Source: Haliclona indistincta
Taxonomy: Eukaryota > Porifera > Demospongiae > Haplosclerida > Chalinidae
DNA length: 64,000 bases
Direction of reading: 5' to 3'
Assembly: GCA_964017065.1 (NCBI GenBank)
Contig: OZ024792.1
Coordinates: forward strand, 7,435,754 to 7,499,753
Part shown: piece after piece, positions 43,287 through 53,317 of the stretch
Layout of the letters: every line of letters begins with the position of its first letter
Position numbering within the stretch: the first letter of the stretch is position 1
The notes under the pieces: generated by a model
Database searches by the model: none
What the model saw: the letters and a program-made list of their open reading frames with translations, nothing else
What the model was told of the DNA's origin: nothing
Position numbers and translations under genes: made by a program

Positions 43287-46200
43287 ATTAAATCTCTGTA
43301 ATTTTGAACGGATATGGAGCACATAATGAGAAAGGAGCATCAATCAAACTCCAATAGACATTTTCCAACTCCGTATACTTTGTAGAAAATATTTATACTA
43401 TGATAAATCTGCATAATTCACAAACTCTGCTGGGTGTGGTTAAGGGTATACAGTGTGGCTCACTCGTGAAAATAGCAGCTAGCTGTAGCCTAGTAAACAG
43501 CTAGTACAGATGAACACAAGTGGTGTTGATGCTTGTGTTATCAGCTGTGAGGCAGAATCTGAAGCTGGACCAAGCAGTGCTACACAATTTGTAAATTTTA
43601 AAGCACCCTAACATAGAATAGTGGGTAAATGTTTGAGCATAATCTGCTCATGCCTAGTTTCAAACAAGAATTTGAAAAAGTTCAATAGTTATTTCCTTTT
43701 ATGCATGGATAGTGCTAAGTAAACTGTTAATTTTGGCTTGTATTAGCATTATTGACAGTGGAATGCTTTATAAGGAATAAGCTGTTATACTAGTACATTC
43801 TCAAGTAGCTAAGTCTTGCCAGTACTATTTCTGCAGATTGACAAAATTTAGTACTAGTGAACTAGTGAACATCAACATTTTAATGAATATCATTACTGAA
43901 TTAACAGCTGCGCATTAATTTAAGGTGCGCGGGTTTGAATCCTATTAGGGAGGCACGGTAGTGACTCCCTATGTAGGGTTGAACGAGAAAACAAGATGGC
44001 GGCTACATACAATGTATTAGCGTTCAAACGCTGATATTTCGCCTGGTGATGAATTTTATACGTCCAAAGACACTTAAATCTGCTATCTGGCGTTGCCCCA
44101 TCTTACAGTAGCAAGGAGATTGCTCGAGATTGTTACTAAAGTGACGAACCTGGAAACGGTGAAAATCGAGTTTCGCCATCTTCGTTTTCTTCTTTCTTTC
44201 TTTCTTTCTTTCCTTCCTTCCTTCCTTCCTTCCTTCCTTCCTTCCTTCCTTCCTTCCTTCCTTCCTTCCTTCCTTCCTTCCTTCCTTCCTTCCTTCCTTC
44301 CTTCCTTCCTTCCTTCCTTCCTTCCTTCCTTCCTTCCTTCCTTCCTTCCTTCCTTCCTTCCTTCCTTCCTTCCTTCCTTCCTTCCTTCCTTCCTTCCTTC
44401 CTTCCTTCCTTCCTTCCTTCCTTCCTTCCTTCCTTCCTTCCTTCCTTCCTTCCTTCCTTCCTTCCTTCCTTCCTTCCTTCCTTCCTTCCTTCCTTCCTTC
44501 CTTCCTTCCTTCCTTCCTTCCTTCCTTCCTTCCTTCCTTCCTTCCTTCCTTCCTTCCTTCCTTCCTTCCTTCCTTCCTTCCTTCCTTCCTTCCTTCCTTC
44601 CTTCCTTCCTTCCTTCCTTCCTTCCTTCCTTCCTTCCTTCCTTCCTTTCTTTCTTTCTTTCTTCCACTCGCCTGAGCAGTGCCGAGACCAAAACACCCAT
44701 GAACAGTCGTGAAATTCTCCTGGCATGTGCCTTTTGAACTTAGTTTTTAGCGAAACGGCGATATACATTCCACGATTTCTCGATCGTGATCCATTGTCAG
44801 CTAAGTGTTAGACGCCATTAATAATTTTAGTGATTGCGCAATACGCACGTGACCAAGCTGTGATTAGCGCACGTGACCAAGCACAAGCTTGAGTATCGCC
44901 ACGCCGTATAGATCACAGAGAACACATATTTGTCTGGAGTCTTCGAAGAACTGTAAGCTAGCAAGCGCAGAATCACCATTCTGCCTTGCCAGATAATTAT
45001 AACCGCCGTAAACAAGTGTGGGCGGGGCTAGCCTCGTATGCACTGTATTCATGCATGCGTAGGCGAGCTGATATCTACAGCATAATAATTATTTAGCTAA
45101 TAATAAAAGAAAAGCCATCAACAACAGGAAAACCAAACTAATGGTGGAAACAAAGATGGCACAGTAATTGCATGATATTGAACTGCACTTCACTGAAAAA
45201 GAAAAAAAGGACACAAACAAGAAAATTAAAAAGATTTCTATCGAAATCAAAAGGATGTAGGGTTGTGAAATCTACCACTGGTCAACAATGTAAACTAACA
45301 AGGAACAAGCATGGAATGGTAACACGATTGACTTGCTAACAGACCATAGATCCCTACATCAGTGGCTGTATACATAAGCTGTCACAAGCTGAATGCACGT
45401 CATGTGTCACGTCATGTGTCAGTCAACAGCAACTAGCCGAACTAGCTATAGCCAACCACAACAGCCACTGATGTAGGGATCTATGGTCTGTTAGCAAGTC
45501 AATCGTGTTACCATTCCATGCTTGTTCCTTGTTAGTTTACATTGTTGACCAGTGGTAGATTTCACAACCCTACATCCTTTTGATTTCGATAGAAATCTTT
45601 TTAATTTTCTTGTACTTGTATTTTCTTCAAGATTGAGTTCGAATCCAGCAACAGATATTTTTAACACAGCAAGCTAGAACTGTAAAATTAAAATTTAATA
45701 CCTGCAAAGTGCACAAATCCTACAAACAGTACCTGTAAATAATTGTAACTCTAAGGTATACTTGCAATATCTTACAGAGAGTACATTGTATAGTCAGGTG
45801 GCTTAAGGAAATTCTGGGGACGTTGCGGATAAAAGCACCAAACTTTGTACATTTGTTCACTAGTACATATGAAGTAATTTCAGGGTAGATACCACTTCTG
45901 AAACCAATCTTAACATAGGAGAATAATTAATGAAAAATTTGCAGCGTCAGCAAAAAATTACAGGAAATTCTGGTGATGTTGCAGATAAAGGCACCAAACT
46001 TATTACATTTATTCAGTAGTACATATCAAGTAATTCCATGGTAAGTACCACTTCTGAAAGAATTCTTAACATAAGAGAATAAATCATAATTATTAAAAAT
46101 TGCCACGTCATCGTCAGCAGATTTTAAATTACTCTGTAGTCTAAGAAACAACTCAACAGAATTAGTATACAATAATATTTATTTGTTGCAATTACATGTG

Positions 46201-49200
46201 GCTACACAGCTCTGTACAGTTCCACCGGGCTTTCTTACATGAACATCTTGCACCACAACCCTTGTCACTCTTGCAGCCACGTTTTACCAGTTCACTGCAG
46301 GCTGCAGAGGAGAGTGGCAGTGTGCACCACACTGGCACCCAAGACGAATTTTCCTTATTCAATGTCCGAACGTACTCTTCTGGTGAGGGTGCTTCTTGTT
46401 GTGACTGGTCGCTGGTAGTCCAAATTCCAGCCTGATAGGATACACGTTACGGTTTCGAGTGCTGTAGCAGAGCATCTTGCATTGGAGGTATGCATGTTTT
46501 CCATTGTTCGGTTCTTTTGACAAAACAGCCCCTTCGTGCTTCATTTAGACACTCCAAACTGCTTGTCCTATCATAAATAACAACAGTAGAGCATTCAAGA
46601 TATCGAAAACATCAGATTCCACTGTTAATGTTGCACTTCGAAACGTGTATCCTATCAGGCTGGAATTTGGACTACCAGCGACCAGCCACAACAAGAAGCA
46701 CCCTCACCAGAAGAGTACGGTCGGACATTGAATAAGGAAATTCGTCTTGGGTGCCAGTGTGGTGCACACTGCCACTCTCCTCTGCAGCCTGCAGTGAACT
46801 AGTAAAACTTGGCTGCAAGAGTGACAAGGGTTGTGGTGCAAGATGTTCATGTAAGAAAGCCAGTGGAACTGTACAATGCAGAGCTGTGTAGCCACATGTA
46901 ATTGCAACAAATAAATTGTATACTAATTCTGTTGAGTTGTTTCTTAGACTACAGAGTAATTTAAAATTTGCTGATGATGCCGTGGCAATTTTTAATAATA
47001 ATATGATTTATTCTCTTATGTTAATTATGATTTATTCTCTTATGTTAAGAATTCTTTCAGAAGTGGTACTTACCATGGAATTACTTGATATGTACTACTG
47101 AATAAATGTAATAAGTTTGGTGCCTTTATCTGCAACATCATAAGAATTTTTTGTAATTTTTGCTGACACTGCAAATTTTTTCATTAACTATTCTTCTATG
47201 TTAAGATTGGTTTCAGAAGTGGTACCTACCCTGAAATTACTTCATATGTACTAGTGAATAACTGTACAAAGTTTGGTGCTTTTATCTGCAACGTCCCCAA
47301 AACCTGAAAATTTGGCCATAAGCCACCTGACTAGTATCAAACACTCTCGGGAAAGTACCTTGACAGAAACGTGATCTGATGACGTATACACCTACACAGC
47401 AGGCTAGCCATTGACGTCATCGACGGTTAGCAATGATGCTAGGCAAACTTTTAAGACGAGAATTATTCTGACTGATGTAGGCGAGAATATGTTATAGATA
47501 AACTACACCTACCGCGGGTTAAAGGATATACACGAGGCAGTTGATTAATTAGACAACGAGGCGTCTAATTAATTAACAGCCGAGGGTACCGTATAGCGGG
47601 AAATTTTCATGGGAGAAAATTTTCGCAAATGCACGAGATAGAGCATTTCACGAATAATATTTTCACGAATAGCCTGTAATTCGCGAAATTCGTGAAAATT
47701 TCCCGCTAAGGTAAGCGGGGGTAATTCCATAATATTTCCGCTTCTACGACGAATATTTTTAGTCTTGCAAAGAGAGCAAATTTCCAAGCTTGACAGGTAT
47801 ATGCTCCTACCTTTTTAGAATCTGCATATTAAGTTTCAAGCAGTGGAATCGATTGGTAGGCGAAGCAGCCGCGTTTGTACGCCGACAATTGGAGAGGGGG
47901 TAATTCCGTAACTTTCATATTTCATACTGAAACCGCTCTACTGGAATGAAAGCAAGGACAATCTGTCTACAATATAGCATGTGCTAATCCTTGACTATAG
48001 TGGATCAATACTACTGCGAAGATTGCTTGTGCAAGCCTTCGAGTATAGAACGGCAGAGCAAAAATAATTCTCATCTTTTCGGAGAATGCAGTCTTATTTG
48101 ATTGATCGGCTGTTGTACATGGAGCTTCACACAAATAAACTTATCGGCACTACCAGCATGAAGCTAAGCCATCTGGCATGCCTTGCAGCTAACAAGAGTT
48201 CTGGCGCAGCCGTCTTTTCTGAGATTGAACCACGAAGCTATCTTGCTGTAAAAAAGGGCGGAGCCTTGATCAGTCCCGCCCAATCATAACTCAATGGCGT
48301 GAATCATCTAGGTAGACTAGGTGCGTTTATTTCTTAGGTAGGACAGCTGCGCCAGAGTTCTTATTTGCTGAATATTATGCCAGATGACTTAGCTACATGC
48401 TGATAGTGTCAAAAGATCTAGTCGCGTAAAGGTACCCGAACAACAGCTGATCGCGCAGACTACTGATTTTTCGAAGCTTACAAAAAGGTATGGATTTTGC
48501 TCTGCCGTTCTATACATTACTATAAAGCCAGCACAAGTGATCTCCGTCAAATAATCGATGTGCGTATTTCTACAGACTCTGCGCAAGTGCTAATGTAAAG
48601 ATCAATGTAATGGCAATTCAATTTCCTAATCTTGGACCTTAACTCCCAGAGAATTTTTTTTCTCATCCTAAAGCTTTTGGTTGGTCGAAGACGCTATTAT
48701 TTGCTCCCTGACGCCGAACTAATGGAAGTTAAGGCAAAACACTCAGCCCACAGGTAGGCGCCTGGGTGAGGATTTTAATGCAGCGTTAAGAAATCTTAAC
48801 TACCAGTAATTCGAAAGTTCTCTCCTAAACCTTGTCCTTTCAGAAGGTCCGATATCCCGCCATGTTGTGCCACGCCCATGTTACGTGACTTGAAGCCATA
48901 TAAATCGGGGTGTTCAGTAAGGATAGAGGATCTTTCTGATACATGCAACATGCCAGTAGGATCATTAGTTACTGAGATATAAAGCAAAATGTGCAAAAAC
49001 TATTTTTTACTCTCTTCGTGTGGAACACTGTAGTTTAATTGAAAGTTCCATACCTCAATTTCATTTTTAGCTGTGAATACTCAGCCTTAACGCCAGGACG
49101 GGCAATTTTCGAGGGGCTTGTGTTGACAAGTGAAAGCTAGCTGTCCTGCTACATCACGAAGATCGTACATGAAACGACTGTCTGTTGGCTTGAGCCTCGC

Positions 49201-52200
49201 CGACTGCTAGCTATACCCTGCTTCATAAAGAGACAACTATAGACGCTAAATGTCCTGGTGCTCATGAGTGATGGTAGATATAACTGTCATCTGGCAACTG
49301 TGTGATCATGAGATGAGCGGCTGCTTCAGAATTGTGATAATGGTACAGAAAAAGTTCAGGATTTCGATCCCTGCGAGAATTGGACCCACACATGTTCCGC
49401 AAGTACAGTACTGGTCACTTGCTGGGTTCCCATGGGAAAATTAAACTTGCTGTAGTGAAAGTTCAATACAATTAAAGCTTCATTATGAAGCATCATGGTT
49501 ACTCACCTTGATGGCTGTTGCTGGCGATTGGGATTTCTCTAAAGACAAAGCTGACTGCCTAGCAGCTTGTAGGATAGATTGATGATGCATGTGCAAAAAG
49601 CCACCAGGAACTGACAATGGCAAATCTACTCACACATGCTGTCATGATCACTTGTACTGAAGCAATTATCTACTGCATGCACATTTGTAAGATACTTATA
49701 ATACTTATAAGAAAGTAATGGGAGCTCAAGCTAGCTCATGTACTCATAATTTACTTCAAATGAATAATTATTTGTCATACTGTAATGTTCATTCCTATTT
49801 TTAACAGAGACCATTTCCTACACAAAGCTAGTCCAAAGGGCTATGAGAGAGGGTCGTACTAAGCTCCTTATTATTAAAGCTCTCATCACTGGTCCTCCTG
49901 GTGTGGGCAAGACCGGCATCAGATATCTCCTGCTTGGCCTACCACCTCCTCCTAGTAGGATCAGCACACCGTTAGCAACACGAGCAACCAGAGCCATCTC
50001 TTTTTACCGCATCAAAGCCGATGGCAGTGGAGATGTTACATGGACGGAGCTCGATGACGATACCTACCTCAAATACATCGCAGAGGAGGTGAAGATGATT
50101 GAGCTCAATCCATCTCTTGCTGTTCCTCCTCAACCAGCCACCAGCACCACTCCTGCAGCCGCCGAGAGCAGTGCACAGGAACCATCTGATGTGGATCACA
50201 CTCCTCCAGTGCCATCACTAGCTACTCCACTGGTCTCTAGTTCATCATCAGAAGAGAGTGTCAAGGTTACGAATCTCTCACAAGGCACGGTTTTTAATGT
50301 TGCTCGCAAGATATTCACTGATCCCAAACCTTCCAAAAAGCAGGTGACCAAGAAGACGTTTGTTCACTTGATCGACTCTGGTGGACAGCCATCATTCATC
50401 AGCCTCGTACCTGCATTTGTCAGGGGTAGCACGGTCAACATAGTAGCCTCAAAGCTCAACCACTCTATCAATGATAAGCTCCAGTACGAGTATGTGATAG
50501 ATGACCAGCATCTTCGCCAACCAACGCAATTACAGAAGTCTCAACTTGAATTCATTGAAGAACTCATTCGCACTCTCACGTCTGTCAAGCACTCAGAGGA
50601 AGGCAGTGGTCAAGGATCATCAGAGCCAAAGTTCCTCCTGATCGGCACTCACGCTGACAAGCATAGACGGCTATTTGACCAGACACTTTCCGGTAAGAAT
50701 CGATGGCTAAAGAAGTGTCTTGGTGAGCTGAAGTCGATGTGCATTGAGGTTAGTCCTGATGGAGATATTCTCTTCCCGATCAACACTCGGGTCACAAAGG
50801 AACCAGATCGCAGTAAAGCAGCATCTGATTTGAGGAAGAAGATCATGGATGCTTGTAGTGATGCAGAAGTAGATATACCTACTAGATGGTATGTATTTGA
50901 ACTGGAGGTGAGCGGCAAGGCAAAGAAGGAGGGTCGGAGTGTTCTAGGTCTGGCAGAGTGTATAGAGGTAGGAGGGAATCTCAGTATGGGAGAGGAAGAT
51001 GTGATAGCAGCACTAGTGTTTCTTGATGGCGCTGCTCTCTGCTTGTATTTCCGAGCTGCTGCCCCTCACCTGGTCTTCACTGACCCTCAGGCCATTCTCA
51101 GTGAAGTCACTGAAATTTTGAATCTCGGCATTATCGACCTCCACCTCATTCCCTCTCAGTATCCTCTTCTTTCAGAGCACATGGCATTTGTACGAAGGCT
51201 GCGAGAGCAAGGGTTGTTTAACAAGAAGCTAGTAGATATCGTGTGCTCCAAGTATCGAGTGAATGAGGAGGGGAAGTGTAGTTACTCAGTGGATGAGTTC
51301 CTGTCCATTCTACAGCATCTCCTAATCATAGCACCCGTGTGCATCGATGGAGAGGAGCTGTTCTTCATTCCTTCCATCCTTCCTACCAACAAAAGGATTC
51401 CCTCTCTTTCTTGCAATCTTGCTCCTCTTGTTCTTCTCTGTCGCACCAGGGTAATACCTCTTGGTATGTTCTCTGCCTTAGTAGTGGCTTTGCTTGGTGA
51501 TATGCTTTTTTCTCTCGATGAAATCATTGGTTGCAATGCAATTAGTCTCAAGTGCAAGGTCGGTGGAGGAGTAGTGCTACTAGTAGAGTGCCATGCTTGG
51601 CTTACAGTTCACTTCAATGGTAACAAGTTAGCTGCTCCTCGTATCAAAGCCGCAATCCACCACGCCATAGCCACAGTCTGCAGGCAGCGTCATCTTGATA
51701 CTAAGCAGATTGTGTTCACTGACGGGTTCTTCTGTCCCTTCAAGATCTGTGAATCTATTCCTCATGCTTGTGTGGCAGACACTGCCTTCTCTCCAGCTCA
51801 TCTCACCTGCTCTGTTAGACCTAAGGTTGGTTGTGGTCCATGCTCTGATGAGAGGATGCTGGCATGGCTGGCAGCACCAGATGGTGAGTGTGGCAGATGA
51901 TGATCAGCATGCATGTTAGTATTATAGTGTATCTTTTCATGTAGCCAGCACAGTCTCTGCCTCATCAGCCACTGCTACACCACAATCACCTCCTCCAACT
52001 GGTGAGATGTTATGTTTGACACAGATTGTTTGATGATGGTCTATTTTCATGTAGTCTCTGTCTCAGCATCAGCCACTGCTCAGTCTCCCTCCATCACTCT
52101 CTCATCTCCTCCTCCAACTGGTGAGCTAACAGTTGGTACATGTCATGATGTGTATTCTGTTTGTCTGTGCAGGCACTGATACAGTATCACGATTCCAGTT

Positions 52201-52321
52201 CATGGAAGCAATAGCCAGCATGATTCCAGCCAAATGGGAGAGAGTGGGTGTGGCTCTTGGGATAGACCAGAGTCAGCTTGATGCTATCGATATGCATCGT
52301 AGAGGGAACCCTCTTAAGTGA
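33579..52321 (+). CDS. Ankyrin-ROC-COR-death domain protein (ROCO family), death domain frameshifted
   Basis: Nine exons, all joining in phase: 33579-33611, 35977-36069, 37821-37922, 38699-38797, 43030-43102, 49808-51883, 51945-52001, 52055-52120 and 52173-52321, for 915 residues. Exons 2-5 each encode about one ankyrin repeat (YGSTALMLAAQKGRTAIVQY, NGHLEVVKLLVSHGANRQLR, YGKTPLDLAKQDG). The large exon 6 has a ROC-type GTPase: P-loop GPPGVGKT, a Ser/Thr/Pro-rich insert, DSGGQP (G3) and GTHADKH (G4). A COR-like region follows (FVRRLREQGLFNKKLVDIV, then a hydrophobic segment). Pro/Ser linkers lead to a death domain (RFQFMEAIASMIPAKWERVG). DAPK1 has a similar order plus an N-terminal kinase that is absent here. 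The frame stops at 52319-52321. Skipping one T at 52319 restores LKDVFTYWQQQ... to a stop at 52455-52457. GTP-regulated scaffold or cell-death signalling is inferred from the domains. Confidence 0.85.
33677..35803. mobile_element. pogo/Tigger-like non-autonomous DNA transposon in intron 1
   Basis: The ends are CAGTGCAACCTCGATTATCC and its near-complement at 35780-35803, flanked by TA target duplications (33675-33676 and 35804-35805). CAGTxxAACCTC...ATCCG ends are typical of the Tc/mariner pogo-Tigger group. It is about 2.1 kb with no long transposase frame. It lies in the first intron of the ROC gene and itself contains a second element. Confidence 0.8.
34681..35644. mobile_element. MITE nested inside the Tigger-like element
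   Basis: Inverted ends AGGTAAAGTGGCCTAATTTC / GGCCACTTTACCT with TA on both sides (34679-34680 and 35645-35646). About 964 bp, no coding frame. It is wholly inside 33677-35803 and so inserted later. Confidence 0.8.
36240..37676 (-). mobile_element. Composite AB repeat, copy 1 (inverted) in intron 2
   Basis: Part A (36240-36850) has arms with CATGGAATGGTAACACGATT and GACTTGCTAACAGACCATAG in both orientations (two plus arms, one minus arm), forming a hairpin. Part B runs from about 36860 to 37676, ending TTAGGGAGGCACGG read on the minus strand. The same A and B blocks recur adjacent to each other at 38849-40925 and 43946-45612. Confidence 0.75.
37280..37483 (+). other. Short open frame in the B part of repeat copy 1
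   Basis: A 67-codon frame including KTKFKRHMPGEFHDCSWVFW, an Arg/Lys/Glu stretch from a (GAAA)n tract and a C-terminus RFSPFPGSSL. The same frame is open in the other two B copies (39040-39249 and 44136-44768, minus strand). It is not a recognised domain and may be chance, since the copies are young. Confidence 0.35.
38849..40925 (+). mobile_element. Composite AB repeat, copy 2, in intron 4
   Basis: B part 38849-39763, A part 39764-40925. A second inverted repeat lies inside A (about 40085-40255 versus 40410-40580, sharing GCATTGGCAACA and CGCGCAAACAAG). The element is bracketed by a 25-bp direct repeat (GTGTTAGTGG(C/A)CTAGCTAGT...) at 38826-38850 and 40943-40967. Confidence 0.75.
39555..39705. 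repeat. Dispersed repeat, copy 1
   Basis: About 145 bp (AAGTATCGATTTCTACCCGT...GTGGCTCCGCCC...GAGGCATAA) is repeated in the same orientation at 42602-42750, with about 10% differences. Function unknown. Confidence 0.8.
40968..43020. other. Distal part of intron 4
   Basis: AT-rich intronic sequence with an A-rich stretch at 41620-41690 and the second dispersed repeat copy at 42602-42750. No gene or exon was recognised. Confidence 0.6.
43213..43284. repeat. (GT)n microsatellite in intron 5
   Basis: GT/GCGT dinucleotide tract shortly after exon 5 of the ROC gene. Confidence 0.95.
43946..45612 (+). mobile_element. Composite AB repeat, copy 3, in intron 5
   Basis: B part 43946-45207 starts TTAGGGAGGCACGGTAGTGA; A part 45208-45612 is a clean hairpin with arms of about 155 bp and a spacer of about 90 bp. 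In this copy the short TTCT tract of the B part has become a giant TTCC repeat (44199-44657). Confidence 0.8.
44199..44657. repeat. Giant (TTCC)n tetranucleotide repeat
   Basis: About 108 nearly perfect TTCC units flanked by TTTC units. They replace a tract of about 30 bp found in the two other B copies. The 12-bp reading period has no stop codons on either strand, so frames over 200 codons (Pro-Ser-Phe-Leu or Lys-Glu-Gly-Arg repeats) arise by chance. Confidence 0.97.
45793..47331. mobile_element. Fold-back element, about 1.5 kb palindrome with TA target duplication
   Basis: The ends are GTCAGGTGGCTTAAGG and its near-complement GCCATAAGCCACCTGAC, flanked by TA. The arms match over most of 45793-46450 versus 46640-47331, e.g. 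GGCTACACAGCTCTG...CTCTTCTGGTGAGGGTGC and its inverse, leaving a loop of about 190 bp. The terminal halves also carry an internal near-repeat (TGCAGATAAAGGCACCAAAC). No transposase frame. Confidence 0.85.
47587..47713. mobile_element. Short palindromic MITE
   Basis: The ends TACCGTATAGCGGGAAATTT and AAATTTCCCGCTAAGGTA form inverted repeats around a 127-bp element rich in ATTTTCGC/GCGAAAAT-like segments. TA is at both ends. Confidence 0.75.
48044..48515. repeat. Inverted repeat pair in intron 5
   Basis: TATAGAACGGCAGAGCAAAA at 48044-48063 is exactly complementary to 48496-48515, with weaker matching outside. It may be the ends of a decayed element of about 0.5 kb. The rest of 48516-49800 shows nothing recognisable. 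Confidence 0.6.
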
Positions 52322-52457
52322 TGTGTTCACATACTGGCAGCAGCAGTCTACTCCACAGAGCCCAGCCAACTGGGCCACTCTTGTCGCTGTGCTACAATCT
52401 AACTATGTAGGAGAAGAGGAACTGAGTTACACTATTCGGAATACATTTGGGATGTGA

Positions 52458-53317
52458 CTATACTAGAGAGTGATTGGTAGTTGACTTTAATTATTGGTTT
52501 TGTGAGTTTTGTATTTTTTACTTTTGAACAAATTTATTTTCTTGAAATTTAGTTATTGGTTTTTCACAAAAATAAAAATATTAATAATCATTGTTTTTGA
52601 CCAATAAACTCGTATTACATGATGTGATGATGTCTCACAAAGCAACATTATCACAACACACACAGTCAGTGATACAAACTCAAGATCATTGAGAATAATA
52701 TGTTCAATGTCTTTCTGAGGATCTCCCAGCACAGTCTTAACCAGTATCAGATATATATTGGGCTTCATTTTCTCAGCATAGCAAAGCACCATACAGTATG
52801 CGATTAGGCAGGCCACGCCTGACTATCTCTGATACTGGTTGACTACCGTGAGCAGTGAGTGAGTGAGTGTACTGGAACTGAACCCCATTAATTACTCTAT
52901 TCTCTATTTATGCTTTTTTGATATCATTATGCGATTGTGAATATCGTCACACGGTTGTGAACATCATTTCGGGCTTTGTAGTAGTACTGTAGTACAGTAG
53001 TTCAGTGACTATCAGTGACTTACGTGCGTTCGATTGGCCAACGTCATACTTCCGCTTTCGCTTCCGTTATGAACACACCCACGTGGTGTGGCCATAGGGT
53101 GTGGCGGGAAATTCAAGCCACACCTCCTAACAACAAACTAGCTTGGTAAACAGAACATGGAGGCACAAAGACCCTGGCTCTCGATCTAGTCCACAACACA
53201 ATATATACACGTTCTATAACTGCAGCTAAAAAGGTCAGTAACACGTACTGTAACGATAACGGAAGAAACGTTGTCTATTGTCTTTAACTTTAGATTTGTG
53301 CTGTAGAGTCTTTCATC
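52458..53317. other. Intergenic region, ROC gene to NPHP1
   Basis: This is AT-rich 3' flank with AATAAA at about 52602, then a fragment (53029-53070) matching the end of the 32538-33433 element, then the likely NPHP1 promoter with the shared GGCGGGAAATTCAAGCCAC at 53103-53121. Confidence 0.6.
53103..53121. promoter_or_regulatory. E2F-like 19-mer upstream of NPHP1
   Basis: Identical to 31184-31202 near DHX34. It sits about 200 bp upstream of the NPHP1 ATG. The preceding CACACCCACG is also shared in part. Confidence 0.45.

Noticed and set aside
43925..43945. B-box-like GGTTTGAATCC before repeat copy 3, and GTTCGAATCC at 45636
   Set aside because: No A box or tRNA fold is nearby; too little sequence to call SINE pieces.
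44083..44768. Open frames over 200 codons on both strands
   Set aside because: They arise from the TTCC tetranucleotide repeat, whose 12-bp reading period lacks stops in all frames.
49843..51900. Stand-alone intronless GTPase gene
   Set aside because: The acceptor at 49808 joins exon 5 (ends 43102) in phase, so it is better read as exon 6 of the ankyrin gene.
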